From Chitinophagales bacterium (lineage in GTDB: Bacteria; Bacteroidota; Bacteroidia; Chitinophagales; JADIYW01), in NCBI GenBank assembly GCA_017984135.1, contig JAGNZZ010000008.1, positions 1-64,000 on the forward strand: a DNA stretch of 64,000 nucleotides, read 5' to 3'. This document shows, in pieces, positions 26,394 through 35,381 of this stretch (position 1 is the stretch's first letter; each line of letters begins with the position of its first letter). Under the pieces are notes generated by a model. It was not told the origin of the DNA. It saw only the letters and a program-made list of their open reading frames with translations, and did no database searches. A program made the position numbers and the translations under genes.

Positions 26394-26412
26394 TCTTTAA
26401 AAATTTAAAAAA

Positions 26413-27612
26413 ATGAATCTCGAAATACCCAAAAAATTTAAACCAGTAAAAGAGGCTGCATTAATGGCAGCAAAATCAGTATTTAGACCGATTTCCCGAA
26501 AGTACGATACCTTGGAACATGATTATCCTAAAGAATTAGACTTATTTGCAGCCGCATTAGATGGCATGAATGATGCAGGTTCTTCAATAGGTGGTGCAAC
26601 TGGAAGTAGAGGCGAAACTGTAGATAAAAACGTAGTACGTAATGGCGGTAATATGGCTAGTGTGATTAATATTATGACGATGTGCTATGGTGATGTCGGT
26701 TTGTTATTAGCCATACCTCGTCAAGGCTTAGGAAATGCTGCCATTAGTGCAGTGGCAAATGATGAACAACTCCAACGCTTCGGAAAATTATGGGCAGCCA
26801 TGGCCATTACCGAACCAGGCGCCGGATCTGATTCTGCTGCGATTACAACAACAGCCGTAAAAGATGGCGATGAATATATTTTGAATGGTGAAAAGATATT
26901 TGTTACAGCCGGTGAGCGCGCAGATGCCATTGTGGTTTGGGCTTCTTTGGATAAAAACTTAGGTCGTGCAGCCATAAAATCTTTTGTGGTGGAGAAAGGA
27001 ACACCAGGCATGGAATTGGTTCGTTTAGAAACAAAAATGGGCATAAGAGCTTCCGATACTGCTGCAATTTCATTTGTGAATTGTAGAGTTCCTGCTGCCA
27101 ATTTATTAGGCTCTCCTGAAATTGATGTGAAAAATGGATTTGCCGGCGTGATGGAAACGTTCGATAATACACGTCCGTTTGTGGCTGCGATGGCTGTAGG
27201 TTGTGCAGAAGCAGCTTTAGAAAGAACGAAAGAATTATTGCAAAATCAAATCAACTTAAATTATACATCGCCTATTAATAATTTAAATGCCGTTGAAGCT
27301 GAAATTTTAAAATTAGAAGCCGATTATGAAGCAGCTAGATTATTGACTATCAAAGCAGCGTGGATGGCCGATAATAAAATTCCAAATTCAATGGAAGCTT
27401 CAATTTGTAAAGCGAAAGCCGGAAGAATTGGAAATAAAATTACTTTAAAATGTGTGGAACTATGTAGTAGTATCGGATATTCAGAAGGAGAATTGTTGGA
27501 AAAATGGGCAAGAGATTCTAAAATATTAGATATTTTTGAAGGCACACAACAAATTCAACAGTTGATTATAGCCAGAAGATTATTAGGTAAATCATCCAAA
27601 GATTTAAAATAA
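26413..27612 (+). CDS. Acyl-CoA dehydrogenase (second of pair)
   Basis: A 399-residue acyl-CoA dehydrogenase. Motifs are MAITEPGAGSDSAAITTTAV and GEKIFVTAGERADAIVVWA in the FAD/substrate region, and IFEGTQQIQQLIIARRLLG near the end, where the E of FEGT is the usual catalytic base. It follows the first enzyme by 19 bp and closes with a bidirectional terminator. The pair faces an acyl-CoA synthetase on the other strand, so the region handles fatty-acid activation and the first oxidation step. Chain-length preference is unknown. Confidence 0.93.
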   Translation: MNLEIPKKFKPVKEAALMAAKSVFRPISRKYDTLEHDYPKELDLFAAALDGMNDAGSSIGGATGSRGETVDKNVVRNGGNMASVINIMTMCYGDVGLLLAIPRQGLGNAAISAVANDEQLQRFGKLWAAMAITEPGAGSDSAAITTTAVKDGDEYILNGEKIFVTAGERADAIVVWASLDKNLGRAAIKSFVVEKGTPGMELVRLETKMGIRASDTAAISFVNCRVPAANLLGSPEIDVKNGFAGVMETFDNTRPFVAAMAVGCAEAALERTKELLQNQINLNYTSPINNLNAVEAEILKLEADYEAARLLTIKAAWMADNKIPNSMEASICKAKAGRIGNKITLKCVELCSSIGYSEGELLEKWARDSKILDIFEGTQQIQQLIIARRLLGKSSKDLK

Positions 27613-27633
27613 TTTATTGTAAATAAATAAATG

Positions 27634-27661
27634 ATAAACCTCGACTAGAGTCGAGGTTTAT
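27634..27661. terminator. Bidirectional terminator
   Basis: ATAAACCTCGACT and AGTCGAGGTTTAT pair perfectly over 13 bp around a 2 nt centre. A T-run follows on the + strand, and A-rich sequence precedes it. It serves both the ACAD pair and the convergent acyl-CoA synthetase, whose stop codon is adjacent. Confidence 0.85.
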
Positions 27662-27662
27662 T

Positions 27663-29486
27663 TTATTTAATCCCATTTTCGGCTATCTCTTTTAAATGTG
27701 CTGGAGTTAGTATTTGATAGTTTTCTTTTCTATTTCTTTTTATCCAAACAGGAGCACTTGTTTGGTCATAACTTTCTGTCTTTAATTCTTTTTTAATAAT
27801 TTTAAAGGTAGATGTAAATTCAAAATCATCTACGAATCGAATAAAAACAGGTACAGCATAAGAAGGCAATTCTTGTTGTAAATAATCTTCAAAATCTTTC
27901 CAATTGAAACTTGTTTTTTTATGGAGCTGAATGGCAGCCATTCCGGCTTTTCCATCTGTTTTAGGAATACTTACTCCATAAACAGTACTTTGATTAACTG
28001 CTGAAAATTTATTGATAATTTCTTCTACTTCTGCGGTTGATACATTTTCACCTTTCCATCTAAAAGTATCGCCTTCACGATCGACGAATTGCGTATGCAA
28101 AAAACCAATGTTTCGCATGATATCGCCAGTATTATACCACAAATCATTTTTGCTAAAAGCATTTCTGAAAATTTTCTTTTCGTTTTCTTCTTTTTTGATA
28201 TAACCAGGAAAAGGATATTTGTCGGAAATTTCAAAAATCATCAATCCCACTTCACCCCATTTTACTTTTTTCAAAAAACCTTTTCTATCATAAATTGGTT
28301 CACCTTTTTCTCGGTCGTATTCTATAATTTCAAACTTAGTGGCACACCAACCTACAGTGTTGTCTAAGTTGAGCGTATTGGTGAATGTCATATTTCCTTC
28401 TGATGAAGCATAAAATTCGTACACTTCTTTAATGTTAAAGCGTTCTTTAAAACCTTTCCAAATATCCGGACGCAATCCATTGCCTATAATTTTATTGATG
28501 TGATGTTGAGTGTCTAAACTGCTTGCAGGCGTATTGTATAAATACCTGCAAATGTCGCCAATATAAATGAATGCAGTTGCCTTGTATTGAATGGCATCTT
28601 TCCAAAATTCAGAGGCAGAGAATTTTCTACGAATGGCCATTGCTGCGCCACTGGCGGCAGAGCTTGACCATGCAATTAACAATGCATTAGAATGATAAAA
28701 TGGAATACTTACATAAATAACATCTTTACTGTTTAATCCTAAATTTACCTTGCCAAACCAATACATGCAACTCAACCATTTTCGATGTGTTTGTATAGAT
28801 GCCTTTGGCATTCCAGTAGTTCCAGAAGTGAAAATAAAGGCAAAAGGTGCGCCAGATTGTATTTCGCGTACGCCTTTTATGTTTGTTTTTGATAGCTTAG
28901 GAATGATGTTGGATGCTGAGATATAATGTGATGGAAGTGTTGTATCCTTCTTATCATGAATTCCGATAAAAACCTTTTTTGAAGGCGATTGAATGTCTGA
29001 TTTTATAGTTTCGAATGCATCTATTAATTCTTCACCTACAATAAAATATCCATTGTTTTTTTGGTTGATGCTATGTGCTAAAATAGATGCACGTTGATTG
29101 GAATTAATTAAAGAAGCAATTGCTCCAATTTTTGCTAATGCTGCTACTATAAATAGAACTTCAGGTCTGTTTTCTAAATAGACAATCACCACATCATTTT
29201 TTTGTACACCTTGTTCCAGCAAAAAGTGAGCATATTGATTTACTGTCTCATTGAGCTGCTCATGTGTCCATTTTTTTTCTTCAAATAAAATGGCATTTTT
29301 GTTTTTATAACGGATGGCATTATATTCTAATATTCTTCCTATTGATTGTTTATCAGAATCGTTAAGTAATAATGCAGGAATACCTCCAAAAATTAATCCT
29401 GGAATTTTACCAGGCAATCGTTGTAAAATTTGAGGAACGATATCAAACAATCGTATGCTTTGGTTTTTATTTGTGGAATTTGGCAC
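27663..29486 (-). CDS. Long/very-long-chain acyl-CoA synthetase (FATP/FadD6-like)
   Basis: A 607-residue AMP-forming enzyme that activates fatty acids with ATP and CoA. It has the adenylate motif IFTSGTTGMPKASIQTH, EFYASSEGNMTF, WYNTGDIMRN, FVDREGDTFRWKGENVST and the C-terminal FKIIKKELKTE. The order and the N-terminal ENRPEVLFIVAALAKIGAIASLIN block are like the FATP/FadD6 branch of very-long-chain synthetases. The start is GTG at 29486. It converges with the two acyl-CoA dehydrogenases and would feed them. Confidence 0.92.
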   Translation of the reverse strand: MPNSTNKNQSIRLFDIVPQILQRLPGKIPGLIFGGIPALLLNDSDKQSIGRILEYNAIRYKNKNAILFEEKKWTHEQLNETVNQYAHFLLEQGVQKNDVVIVYLENRPEVLFIVAALAKIGAIASLINSNQRASILAHSINQKNNGYFIVGEELIDAFETIKSDIQSPSKKVFIGIHDKKDTTLPSHYISASNIIPKLSKTNIKGVREIQSGAPFAFIFTSGTTGMPKASIQTHRKWLSCMYWFGKVNLGLNSKDVIYVSIPFYHSNALLIAWSSSAASGAAMAIRRKFSASEFWKDAIQYKATAFIYIGDICRYLYNTPASSLDTQHHINKIIGNGLRPDIWKGFKERFNIKEVYEFYASSEGNMTFTNTLNLDNTVGWCATKFEIIEYDREKGEPIYDRKGFLKKVKWGEVGLMIFEISDKYPFPGYIKKEENEKKIFRNAFSKNDLWYNTGDIMRNIGFLHTQFVDREGDTFRWKGENVSTAEVEEIINKFSAVNQSTVYGVSIPKTDGKAGMAAIQLHKKTSFNWKDFEDYLQQELPSYAVPVFIRFVDDFEFTSTFKIIKKELKTESYDQTSAPVWIKRNRKENYQILTPAHLKEIAENGIK

Positions 29487-29614
29487 GAATGAAATATTTT
29501 AATAAAAATACATTCTTCTTGTTTATATACCAACAAATGTCAGAAACTTAACTTGTTTTTTTTAGGTGAAATTGAAATTATTTAATCTTGGTAAAAGAAA
29601 AGAAATCGACATGA

Positions 29615-29809
29615 TTAGCTTTCAACCTTAGTTTTTTTTTCAAATAATGAAAATAATAATCCACCCATAACAGCTCCATAAATTGTGCTGTTTAGAGGTT
29701 TGGACGTAATCGCACAAGTTCCGGAAGCACATCCTACAAATTTCCAATATAAAAATCCCAAAATTGCACCCAATAGTACGCCAATAGTTATTAGTATTTT
29801 GTTTCTCAT
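29615..29809 (-). CDS. DUF6132 small membrane protein
   Basis: A 64-residue protein with two membrane helices (about 5-23 and 45-60). The FVGCASGTCAITSKPLNSTIYGAVMGGLL block matches DUF6132 as seen in many Bacteroidota (core GCASGTCAITS). The two Cys lie at the membrane surface and could handle a sulfur species, but no function is established. It starts 3 bp after the haem lipoprotein gene and is third in the operon with the persulfide enzyme, as such genes often are. Confidence 0.8.
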   Translation of the reverse strand: MRNKILITIGVLLGAILGFLYWKFVGCASGTCAITSKPLNSTIYGAVMGGLLFSLFEKKTKVES

Positions 29810-29812
29810 TTA

Positions 29813-30382
29813 TTAAAGCTCATTTATTTTTATTTTCCACATACCTCTTAAGTCACCTAATTGATAGTTGGTTGCCAGGTCATTTGGATATTTTGATTGT
29901 ATAATTTTAAGTGTACTTGATGCAATATCGTTGGTTGTTCCATGACATTTTATGCAAGTTGGCATAGCCAAAAAAATGGGTTTGTAGTAATAGGTTTCAC
30001 CATTTGTATTTTTTTGTAAGAAATGTTGTTTTAATGTTTTTATTTTTACCCACGCTTTTTTGTCTTCTTCTTTGCTAATTGAATTCTTTGGATTTCTATT
30101 TTTATCAGACAATCGTTGAATATTGGAATGGTATTTTTGTGCTATCGAATCGGTGATGGACATTGCTTGAAAAGAGCAATAATCAACGGCATGATCAGTA
30201 CCACCTTTTTTGATGGCTGCGCCAACATTTTGCAATAATACATTCTGCATGGCATTAGAAATGCTATCACCAAGTGCTAATTGTTTTTTTGCATTATTTT
30301 CAGCAACTTGTTCATGGTTATTTGATTGACCGCACGCTACCGATAAAATTGAAACAATGGCAATAAAAATATTTTTTTGCAT
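29813..30382 (-). CDS. DUF3365 (Tll0287-like) haem lipoprotein
   Basis: A 189-residue exported protein. A lipobox ILSVAC (Cys17) gives membrane anchoring; the body fits DUF3365, a fold found in haem-binding sensor-type proteins such as Tll0287. A single haem-binding CIKCH lies near residue 142 in LAMPTCIKCHGTT, and there is a conserved DYCSFQAMSITDS segment. It is the middle gene of the operon, 12 bp after the persulfide enzyme. A role as redox sensor or electron carrier for sulfide oxidation is inferred from context only. Confidence 0.8.
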   Translation of the reverse strand: MQKNIFIAIVSILSVACGQSNNHEQVAENNAKKQLALGDSISNAMQNVLLQNVGAAIKKGGTDHAVDYCSFQAMSITDSIAQKYHSNIQRLSDKNRNPKNSISKEEDKKAWVKIKTLKQHFLQKNTNGETYYYKPIFLAMPTCIKCHGTTNDIASSTLKIIQSKYPNDLATNYQLGDLRGMWKIKINEL

Positions 30383-30394
30383 CGCTATATAAAT

Positions 30395-31813
30395 TTAAAT
30401 ACTAGATGAAATTTTACTTGTACAAACATAATCTGTTCTAGGTAAATTGGTTTTTGCAATGGCATTAAATCCGCCATCAATTTCAGTAAAGTTTCTATAA
30501 CCACGTGCTTGTAAAATACTTGCAGCAATCATACTTCTATAGCCACCAGCACAATGCATAAAGAAATGTTCCGATGGGTTTATTTCTTTTATCCAATTAT
30601 TTATATTGGATAATGGTTTATTGTATGCATCTTCAATGTGTTCAGCAATATATTCGCTCTCTTTTCGAATATCAATTATCTTATCAGTGCCAATGCTTAC
30701 TAAATTAGCAAAGGCCTCAGAGGATATTCTATTTACGCTATCTATTTCTTTTCCGGCTTCTTTCCATGCTTCAAAACCTCCTTTTAGATATCCTAAAATG
30801 GAATCAAATCCGACTCTACTTAATCGAGTAATGGTTTCTTCTACTTTATCGTTTTCTGTTACTAAAAGAATAGGTTGTTTAACATCTGCTATCAGTGCGC
30901 CAACCCAAGGTGCAAAATCTCCATTTACTCCAATATTGACAGATTGTGGAATGAAACCAATGGCAAATTCCTTGTTATTACGTGTGTCTAAAATTAATAC
31001 ACTAGAATTTTCTGCAATATTTTCAAACTCAGTTACTGTTATAGCATTTAATCCTTGTTGGAGTACATTTTCAAAACTATTATAACCTGATTTATTCATA
31101 TCGACATTCATCCCAAAATAGGCTGGAGGTGGCAGTAATCCATCAGTTACTGCTTTTATGAATGCATCTTTATTTGGTTGATTTAAAGCATAATTCATTT
31201 TCTTTTGATTGCCTAATGTGTCAACTGTTTCTTTCATCATGTTTTTGCCACAAGCTGAGCCAGCGCCATGTGCTGGATAAACCGTAATATCATCCGCTAA
31301 TGGCAATATTTTTGTGTATAAACTTTCATACAACAAACCGGCAAGTTCTTCTTGTGTTCTATTGGCTGCTTTTTGAGCTAAATCAGGACGACCAACATCG
31401 CCTAGGAATAAAGTATCGCCACTAAACAATGCAGTTTCTTTGCCATTTTCATCAATAAGCAACAAGCAAATACTTTCCATGGTATGACCTGGTGTATGCA
31501 TTATTTTTATAGTAATATTTCCAATTTTAAATAGTTGATTATCTTCTGCAATAATAGCATCAAATGCTGGAGCAGCTGTTGGTCCAAATATAATTTTAGC
31601 ATCTGTAGCTTTCGCTAAGTCGATATGACCACTGACAAAATCAGCATGAAAATGTGTTTCAAAAATGTATTTTAATTTTGTATTGTCTGCTTCTAATCTA
31701 TCTAAATACGGTTTAGTTTCACGCAGTGGATCTATAATAGCAGCTTCTCCGTTTGAGGAAATATAATATGCACCTTGAGCTAAGCAACCTGTATAAATTT
31801 GTTCTATTTTCAT
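30395..31813 (-). CDS. Metallo-beta-lactamase-fold persulfide dioxygenase with two rhodanese domains
   Basis: A 472-residue cytosolic fusion. The N-terminal MBL domain (about 1-210) has THFHADFVSGH, the H of MHTPGHTMES and FSGDTLFLGDVGRPDL, typical of ETHE1-like persulfide dioxygenases. Two rhodanese domains follow (about 255-355 and 365-460). The first lacks the active Cys (LLVTENDKVE), the second keeps it in HCAGGYRS. The enzyme is expected to oxidise glutathione or low-molecular persulfides to sulfite and transfer sulfur. It heads the operon with DUF3365 and DUF6132. A GTTAC-TTTG-GTTAC direct repeat lies about 61 bp upstream. Confidence 0.9.
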   Translation of the reverse strand: MKIEQIYTGCLAQGAYYISSNGEAAIIDPLRETKPYLDRLEADNTKLKYIFETHFHADFVSGHIDLAKATDAKIIFGPTAAPAFDAIIAEDNQLFKIGNITIKIMHTPGHTMESICLLLIDENGKETALFSGDTLFLGDVGRPDLAQKAANRTQEELAGLLYESLYTKILPLADDITVYPAHGAGSACGKNMMKETVDTLGNQKKMNYALNQPNKDAFIKAVTDGLLPPPAYFGMNVDMNKSGYNSFENVLQQGLNAITVTEFENIAENSSVLILDTRNNKEFAIGFIPQSVNIGVNGDFAPWVGALIADVKQPILLVTENDKVEETITRLSRVGFDSILGYLKGGFEAWKEAGKEIDSVNRISSEAFANLVSIGTDKIIDIRKESEYIAEHIEDAYNKPLSNINNWIKEINPSEHFFMHCAGGYRSMIAASILQARGYRNFTEIDGGFNAIAKTNLPRTDYVCTSKISSSI

Positions 31814-31873
31814 TTTCGACTTGTTTATTGTTTATTGATAATACAAAGGTCGAATACTTTTATGTATTTGTCA

Positions 31874-31887
31874 GTTACTTTGGTTAC
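31874..31887. promoter_or_regulatory. GTTAC direct repeat upstream of the persulfide operon
   Basis: GTTAC-TTTG-GTTAC, two identical 5-mers spaced by 4 bp, about 60 bp before the start codon. Related GTTAC repeats occur at 21949-21958. It may be a regulator site; binder unknown. Confidence 0.3.
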
Positions 31888-31950
31888 ATAAAAAGCAATT
31901 TAAGTAATTTTGTAAAATGAGATTTTTTTTAAAAAATAAACAAGCTCAAA

Positions 31951-32958
31951 TTATTGTGCGTAAGGAATTGGCACTTCTATGTCATTGGAAAAAGAGATGC
32001 CGTTAATCTTATTTATCTTGAGTAAAATTTCAGTAGCTACTTCTAAGCTTTTTAGTCCATCCAACGCATTGATACATGGCTCTGAATTAAAAATTAAGCA
32101 TTCTGCAAAGCTATTGAGTTCTTCTTTTAACGCATCGTATTCATCTAAAACGATAGTGGATAAATTTAAATATTTAGTCGCTTCTACTTGTTTGAAAATT
32201 TTAGAGTTGTGAATGGCTTTTTCTGAAAGTTTCACCACTTCTGCTTCACGATGCAAAAAATCTAATGTAATGTGATTGTCTTTTTGGAAAAACGAAATTT
32301 TACGCATTTTCTGTACAGAAGTACGACTGGCGGTTAAGTTTGCCACACAACCATTGTCAAATTCGATGCGCGCATTGGCTACGTCTATTTGATTAGACAT
32401 AACCGAAACACCACTTGCATTAATGGTTTTAATATTTGCTTTTACCACAGAAAGTACAATGTCAATATCATGAATCATCATGTCTAAAATAACAGATTCA
32501 TCTGTTCGATGAGCATCAAAATAAGCCAAGCGATGTGCTTCGATAAACATGGGTTCTAAAGCTTGTTTTTTTAAGGCTAAATAAGCAGGATTAAATCGTT
32601 CTATGTGTCCAATTTGGAATTTTATACCAGCTTCACGAACCAATTCCACGATTTTTTTAGCTTCTTCTAAATTATTAGAGATAGGTTTGTCTAAAAAGAC
32701 ATGTTTTCCTTGCTTAATGGCTTTTTCAGCGTAGTAGAAATGAGAATCAGCCGGTGTGAGAATATCCACTGCATCGCATTTTTTAATCAATTCATCCACA
32801 TCATTAAAACATTGAATGGTATAATCTTCTTCAATGTGTTTTAGCTTTTCTGGTTCAATATCATAACATCCAACCACCTTAAAATAGGGCGATTCCATTA
32901 GCTTTTCAAAGTGTTGAACGCCTAATCTGCCAAGACCTATGATGCCAATTTTTATCAT
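31951..32958 (-). CDS. Gfo/Idh/MocA-family NAD(P)-dependent oxidoreductase
   Basis: A 335-residue dehydrogenase. The N-terminal Rossmann domain has IKIGIIGLGRLGVQHFEKL, then the family lysine in VFLDKPISNNLEEA (EKP-like). GHIERFNP continues the substrate domain. These enzymes oxidise or reduce sugars, sugar nucleotides or cyclitols. The ATG at 32958 is preferred, because the TTG at 32970 sits in the -7 box at 32968-32975. The substrate is unknown; no sugar genes are adjacent. Confidence 0.85.
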   Translation of the reverse strand: MIKIGIIGLGRLGVQHFEKLMESPYFKVVGCYDIEPEKLKHIEEDYTIQCFNDVDELIKKCDAVDILTPADSHFYYAEKAIKQGKHVFLDKPISNNLEEAKKIVELVREAGIKFQIGHIERFNPAYLALKKQALEPMFIEAHRLAYFDAHRTDESVILDMMIHDIDIVLSVVKANIKTINASGVSVMSNQIDVANARIEFDNGCVANLTASRTSVQKMRKISFFQKDNHITLDFLHREAEVVKLSEKAIHNSKIFKQVEATKYLNLSTIVLDEYDALKEELNSFAECLIFNSEPCINALDGLKSLEVATEILLKINKINGISFSNDIEVPIPYAQ

Positions 32959-32967
32959 TGATGTTAT

Positions 32968-32975
32968 CAAAAATA
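32968..32975 (-). promoter_or_regulatory. Promoter of the Gfo/Idh/MocA gene
   Basis: Coding-strand TATTTTTG with TTG 21 bp upstream (+ strand CAA, 32997-32999). It ends 9 bp before the ATG and rules out the TTG start. Confidence 0.6.
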
Positions 32976-33097
32976 ATATGCTACTCTCTTGTTTTCCAAT
33001 TAATTAATCCACTAAATGTGAATTAACGCTATTGTCAAATTTTAAAATAGATAATGTATGAATGTTGTTTTTAATAATTTCTTTATGAAAGAATGCC

Positions 33098-33105
33098 TAT
33101 TTTTG
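33098..33105 (+). promoter_or_regulatory. Putative -7 box of mtaB, leaderless transcript
   Basis: TATTTTTG ends 4 bp before the GTG start. If used, transcription would begin at or within a few bases of the start codon. Confidence 0.45.
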
Positions 33106-33109
33106 TGGC

Positions 33110-34426
33110 GTGATAACGGAAAGAAAAATAGCATATCATACCTTAGGTTGTAAACTCAACTTTTCAGAAACATCATCAATTGCCAGAAAAATGCAAGAGC
33201 GTGGTTTTAAAACAGTTGATTTTGATCAGTTTTCAGATGTATATGTTATTAATACTTGTTCGGTAACAGAACAAGCGGATGCTAAATGCAGAAACATCGT
33301 ACGTAAAGTGATGAAATTAAATCCAGATGCGTATGTGGTGGTGATTGGATGTTATGCTCAGTTAAAACCTAAAGAAATTGCATCCATAAAAGGAGTAGAT
33401 TTAGTACTAGGTGCTGCTGAGAAATTTAAATTACCTGAAATAATTACTGATTTAACTAAAAATCCATGCGGACAAGTTTTGGCATCAGAAATTTCCAATG
33501 CTAATTTTTTTGTAGATGCTTATTCTGTGGGCGATAGAACGCGTTCTTTTTTGAAAATTCAAGATGGTTGTGACTATAAATGTTCTTATTGCACCATTCC
33601 ATTGGCAAGAGGAAAAAGTAGAAGTGATAGCCCTGAAAATATTGTAAAAAATGCACAAGCATTAGCTGTAAATGGAGTGAAAGAAATTGTACTTACGGGT
33701 GTAAATACGGGTGATTATAGTAGTGAAAATGACACAATTAATTTTTTAGATATCATCAAACGTTTAGATGAAGTGGAAGGCATTGAACGTTTTAGGATTT
33801 CATCTATTGAACCTAATTTATTGACCGATGAAATTATTGAATTTGTGGCACAAAGTAAACGTTTTATGCCTCATTTTCACGTTCCATTACAAAGTGGGAG
33901 CGATAAAATTCTAGGCTTAATGCAACGTCGTTATAAAAGCGATTTGTATAAAAATAGAGTTGAAAAAATTAAATCGGAAATGCCAAATGCATGTATTGGT
34001 GTGGATGTGATTGTTGGTTTTCCTTCTGAAAGTAATGCCGATTTTTCAGAAACGTACCATTTTATTCGAGATTTAGAGGTTTCATATTTGCACGTTTTTA
34101 CCTATTCTGAACGACAAAATACAAAAGCATTAGACATTCAACCAGTTGTTCCGATGGAAATTAGAAATGAGCGCAATGCAATGTTGCGCACATTGAGTGA
34201 AAAAAAGAAATATCAATTTTACAAACAATTTTTGGGTGAATCTAGAATTGTTTTATTAGAAGCAGAACAAAAAGGCGATTTTATGCATGGTTTTACGGAT
34301 AACTATATTAAAGTGACTGTTCCTTATAACGAAAATCAAGTTAATGCTATAATGCCAGTGAAATTAGTTGATTTTGATGAAGCCGGAAATGTACTAGCAA
34401 CAGTATTGCATCATTCATTAGCATAA
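33110..34426 (+). CDS. mtaB: tRNA t6A methylthiotransferase MtaB
   Basis: A 438-residue radical-SAM enzyme that adds methylthio groups to t6A37 of tRNA to give ms2t6A. The N-terminal UPF0004 domain has AYHTLGCKLNFSE (Cys), INTCSV and GCYAQ, giving three Fe-S cluster ligands. The radical-SAM motif is GCDYKCSYCTIPLARG, and a TRAM-like C-terminal part holds GDFMHGFTDNYIKV. The GTG at 33110 is the only start that keeps the first Cys. Its last 16 bp overlap the convergent beta-lactamase gene. Confidence 0.93.
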   Translation: MITERKIAYHTLGCKLNFSETSSIARKMQERGFKTVDFDQFSDVYVINTCSVTEQADAKCRNIVRKVMKLNPDAYVVVIGCYAQLKPKEIASIKGVDLVLGAAEKFKLPEIITDLTKNPCGQVLASEISNANFFVDAYSVGDRTRSFLKIQDGCDYKCSYCTIPLARGKSRSDSPENIVKNAQALAVNGVKEIVLTGVNTGDYSSENDTINFLDIIKRLDEVEGIERFRISSIEPNLLTDEIIEFVAQSKRFMPHFHVPLQSGSDKILGLMQRRYKSDLYKNRVEKIKSEMPNACIGVDVIVGFPSESNADFSETYHFIRDLEVSYLHVFTYSERQNTKALDIQPVVPMEIRNERNAMLRTLSEKKKYQFYKQFLGESRIVLLEAEQKGDFMHGFTDNYIKVTVPYNENQVNAIMPVKLVDFDEAGNVLATVLHHSLA

Positions 34427-35307
34427 TATTCATAAATTGTTTTTGCGGTTTCGGCAATTGTTTTTTCTAAAATAACATAATCAGCATAAGCATCGTTTAC
34501 AAAAATGGCAATAGCCAAATGTTTTCCATTTGGTAAAGTGATAATTCCAACGTCATTTACCGCAGCTGTCATGCCATTTTCATTAGTGCCTGAACTGCCG
34601 GTTTTGTGGGCTACCTTAGTGCCATTTGGCAATAGATTCACGATTCGATTTTTACCAGTAGTAGTTTCGAGCATCACTTGATATAAAAAGGTAGTATTTG
34701 TTTCCGATAAAAATTTCCCATTGTAAAATTGAGTTAAAATAGAAACCATGGCATTGGGTGAACACACATTTTGGTATTGATTTTTCCATTTTTTTTGCAT
34801 GGTTACTTCGTTATATTTTATCATAAAATCATACACATTAAATTTTTGAATATACTTTTGTACGATTTTCGGTTTTCCTAAATGTTTGATTAAAACATCG
34901 CAAGCAATATTATCGCTTTGCGAAACCATATATTTTATTAAATCTTCGAATGAAACATTTATATTTCCATTTGGAAAACTATCACGCAGTGGACTCCAAA
35001 TGTCTTTTATCATTTCTTTGGGTGTAATATGAATTTTATGTTTTAGTGAAAATTCATTTTTATCAATTCTATCTAAAACTGCTAAAGCTATAGGAAATTT
35101 AAACACACTTTGCATCACACAAAGTTCATCTCCATAAAAAGAAAATGAACTTGAATCTTCCAATATAGATGCAGCAATGCTTACTTTTCCTTTTGCTTGT
35201 TTTGATATTGCTTGTATTTTAGCATAAAGAGAATCAGAATTTGCAAAGATGCTTTGATGAATAAAAAGCGCAACGAAGATGTAGGAAATTAATTTAATTT
35301 TAGGCAT
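34411..35307 (-). CDS. Class A serine beta-lactamase (subclass A2-like)
   Basis: A 298-residue periplasmic enzyme with a signal peptide (about 1-22). All active-site elements are present: S67-VF-K70 (SVFK), S131-D132-N133 in VSQSDNIAC, Glu167 in YNEVTM and K235-TG in AHKTGSSG. The extended region after E167 (QKKWKNQYQN) resembles PER/CfxA/CepA enzymes of Bacteroidota. It probably hydrolyses penicillins and perhaps cephalosporins; the spectrum cannot be read from sequence. It has its own promoter, no mobile element nearby, and base usage like its neighbours, so it appears to be chromosomal. Confidence 0.92.
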   Translation of the reverse strand: MPKIKLISYIFVALFIHQSIFANSDSLYAKIQAISKQAKGKVSIAASILEDSSSFSFYGDELCVMQSVFKFPIALAVLDRIDKNEFSLKHKIHITPKEMIKDIWSPLRDSFPNGNINVSFEDLIKYMVSQSDNIACDVLIKHLGKPKIVQKYIQKFNVYDFMIKYNEVTMQKKWKNQYQNVCSPNAMVSILTQFYNGKFLSETNTTFLYQVMLETTTGKNRIVNLLPNGTKVAHKTGSSGTNENGMTAAVNDVGIITLPNGKHLAIAIFVNDAYADYVILEKTIAETAKTIYEYYANE

Positions 35308-35325
35308 ACAATTTGTGTTTATTTA

Positions 35326-35333
35326 CAAAGTTA
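35326..35333 (-). promoter_or_regulatory. Putative -7 box of the beta-lactamase gene
   Basis: Coding-strand TAACTTTG, 18 bp before the ATG. No regulator gene such as blaR lies next to it. Confidence 0.5.
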
Positions 35334-35381
35334 AAATGATTTTGTATCTTGTAAGAAGAAAAAAATCCTAAAATATAAAAG

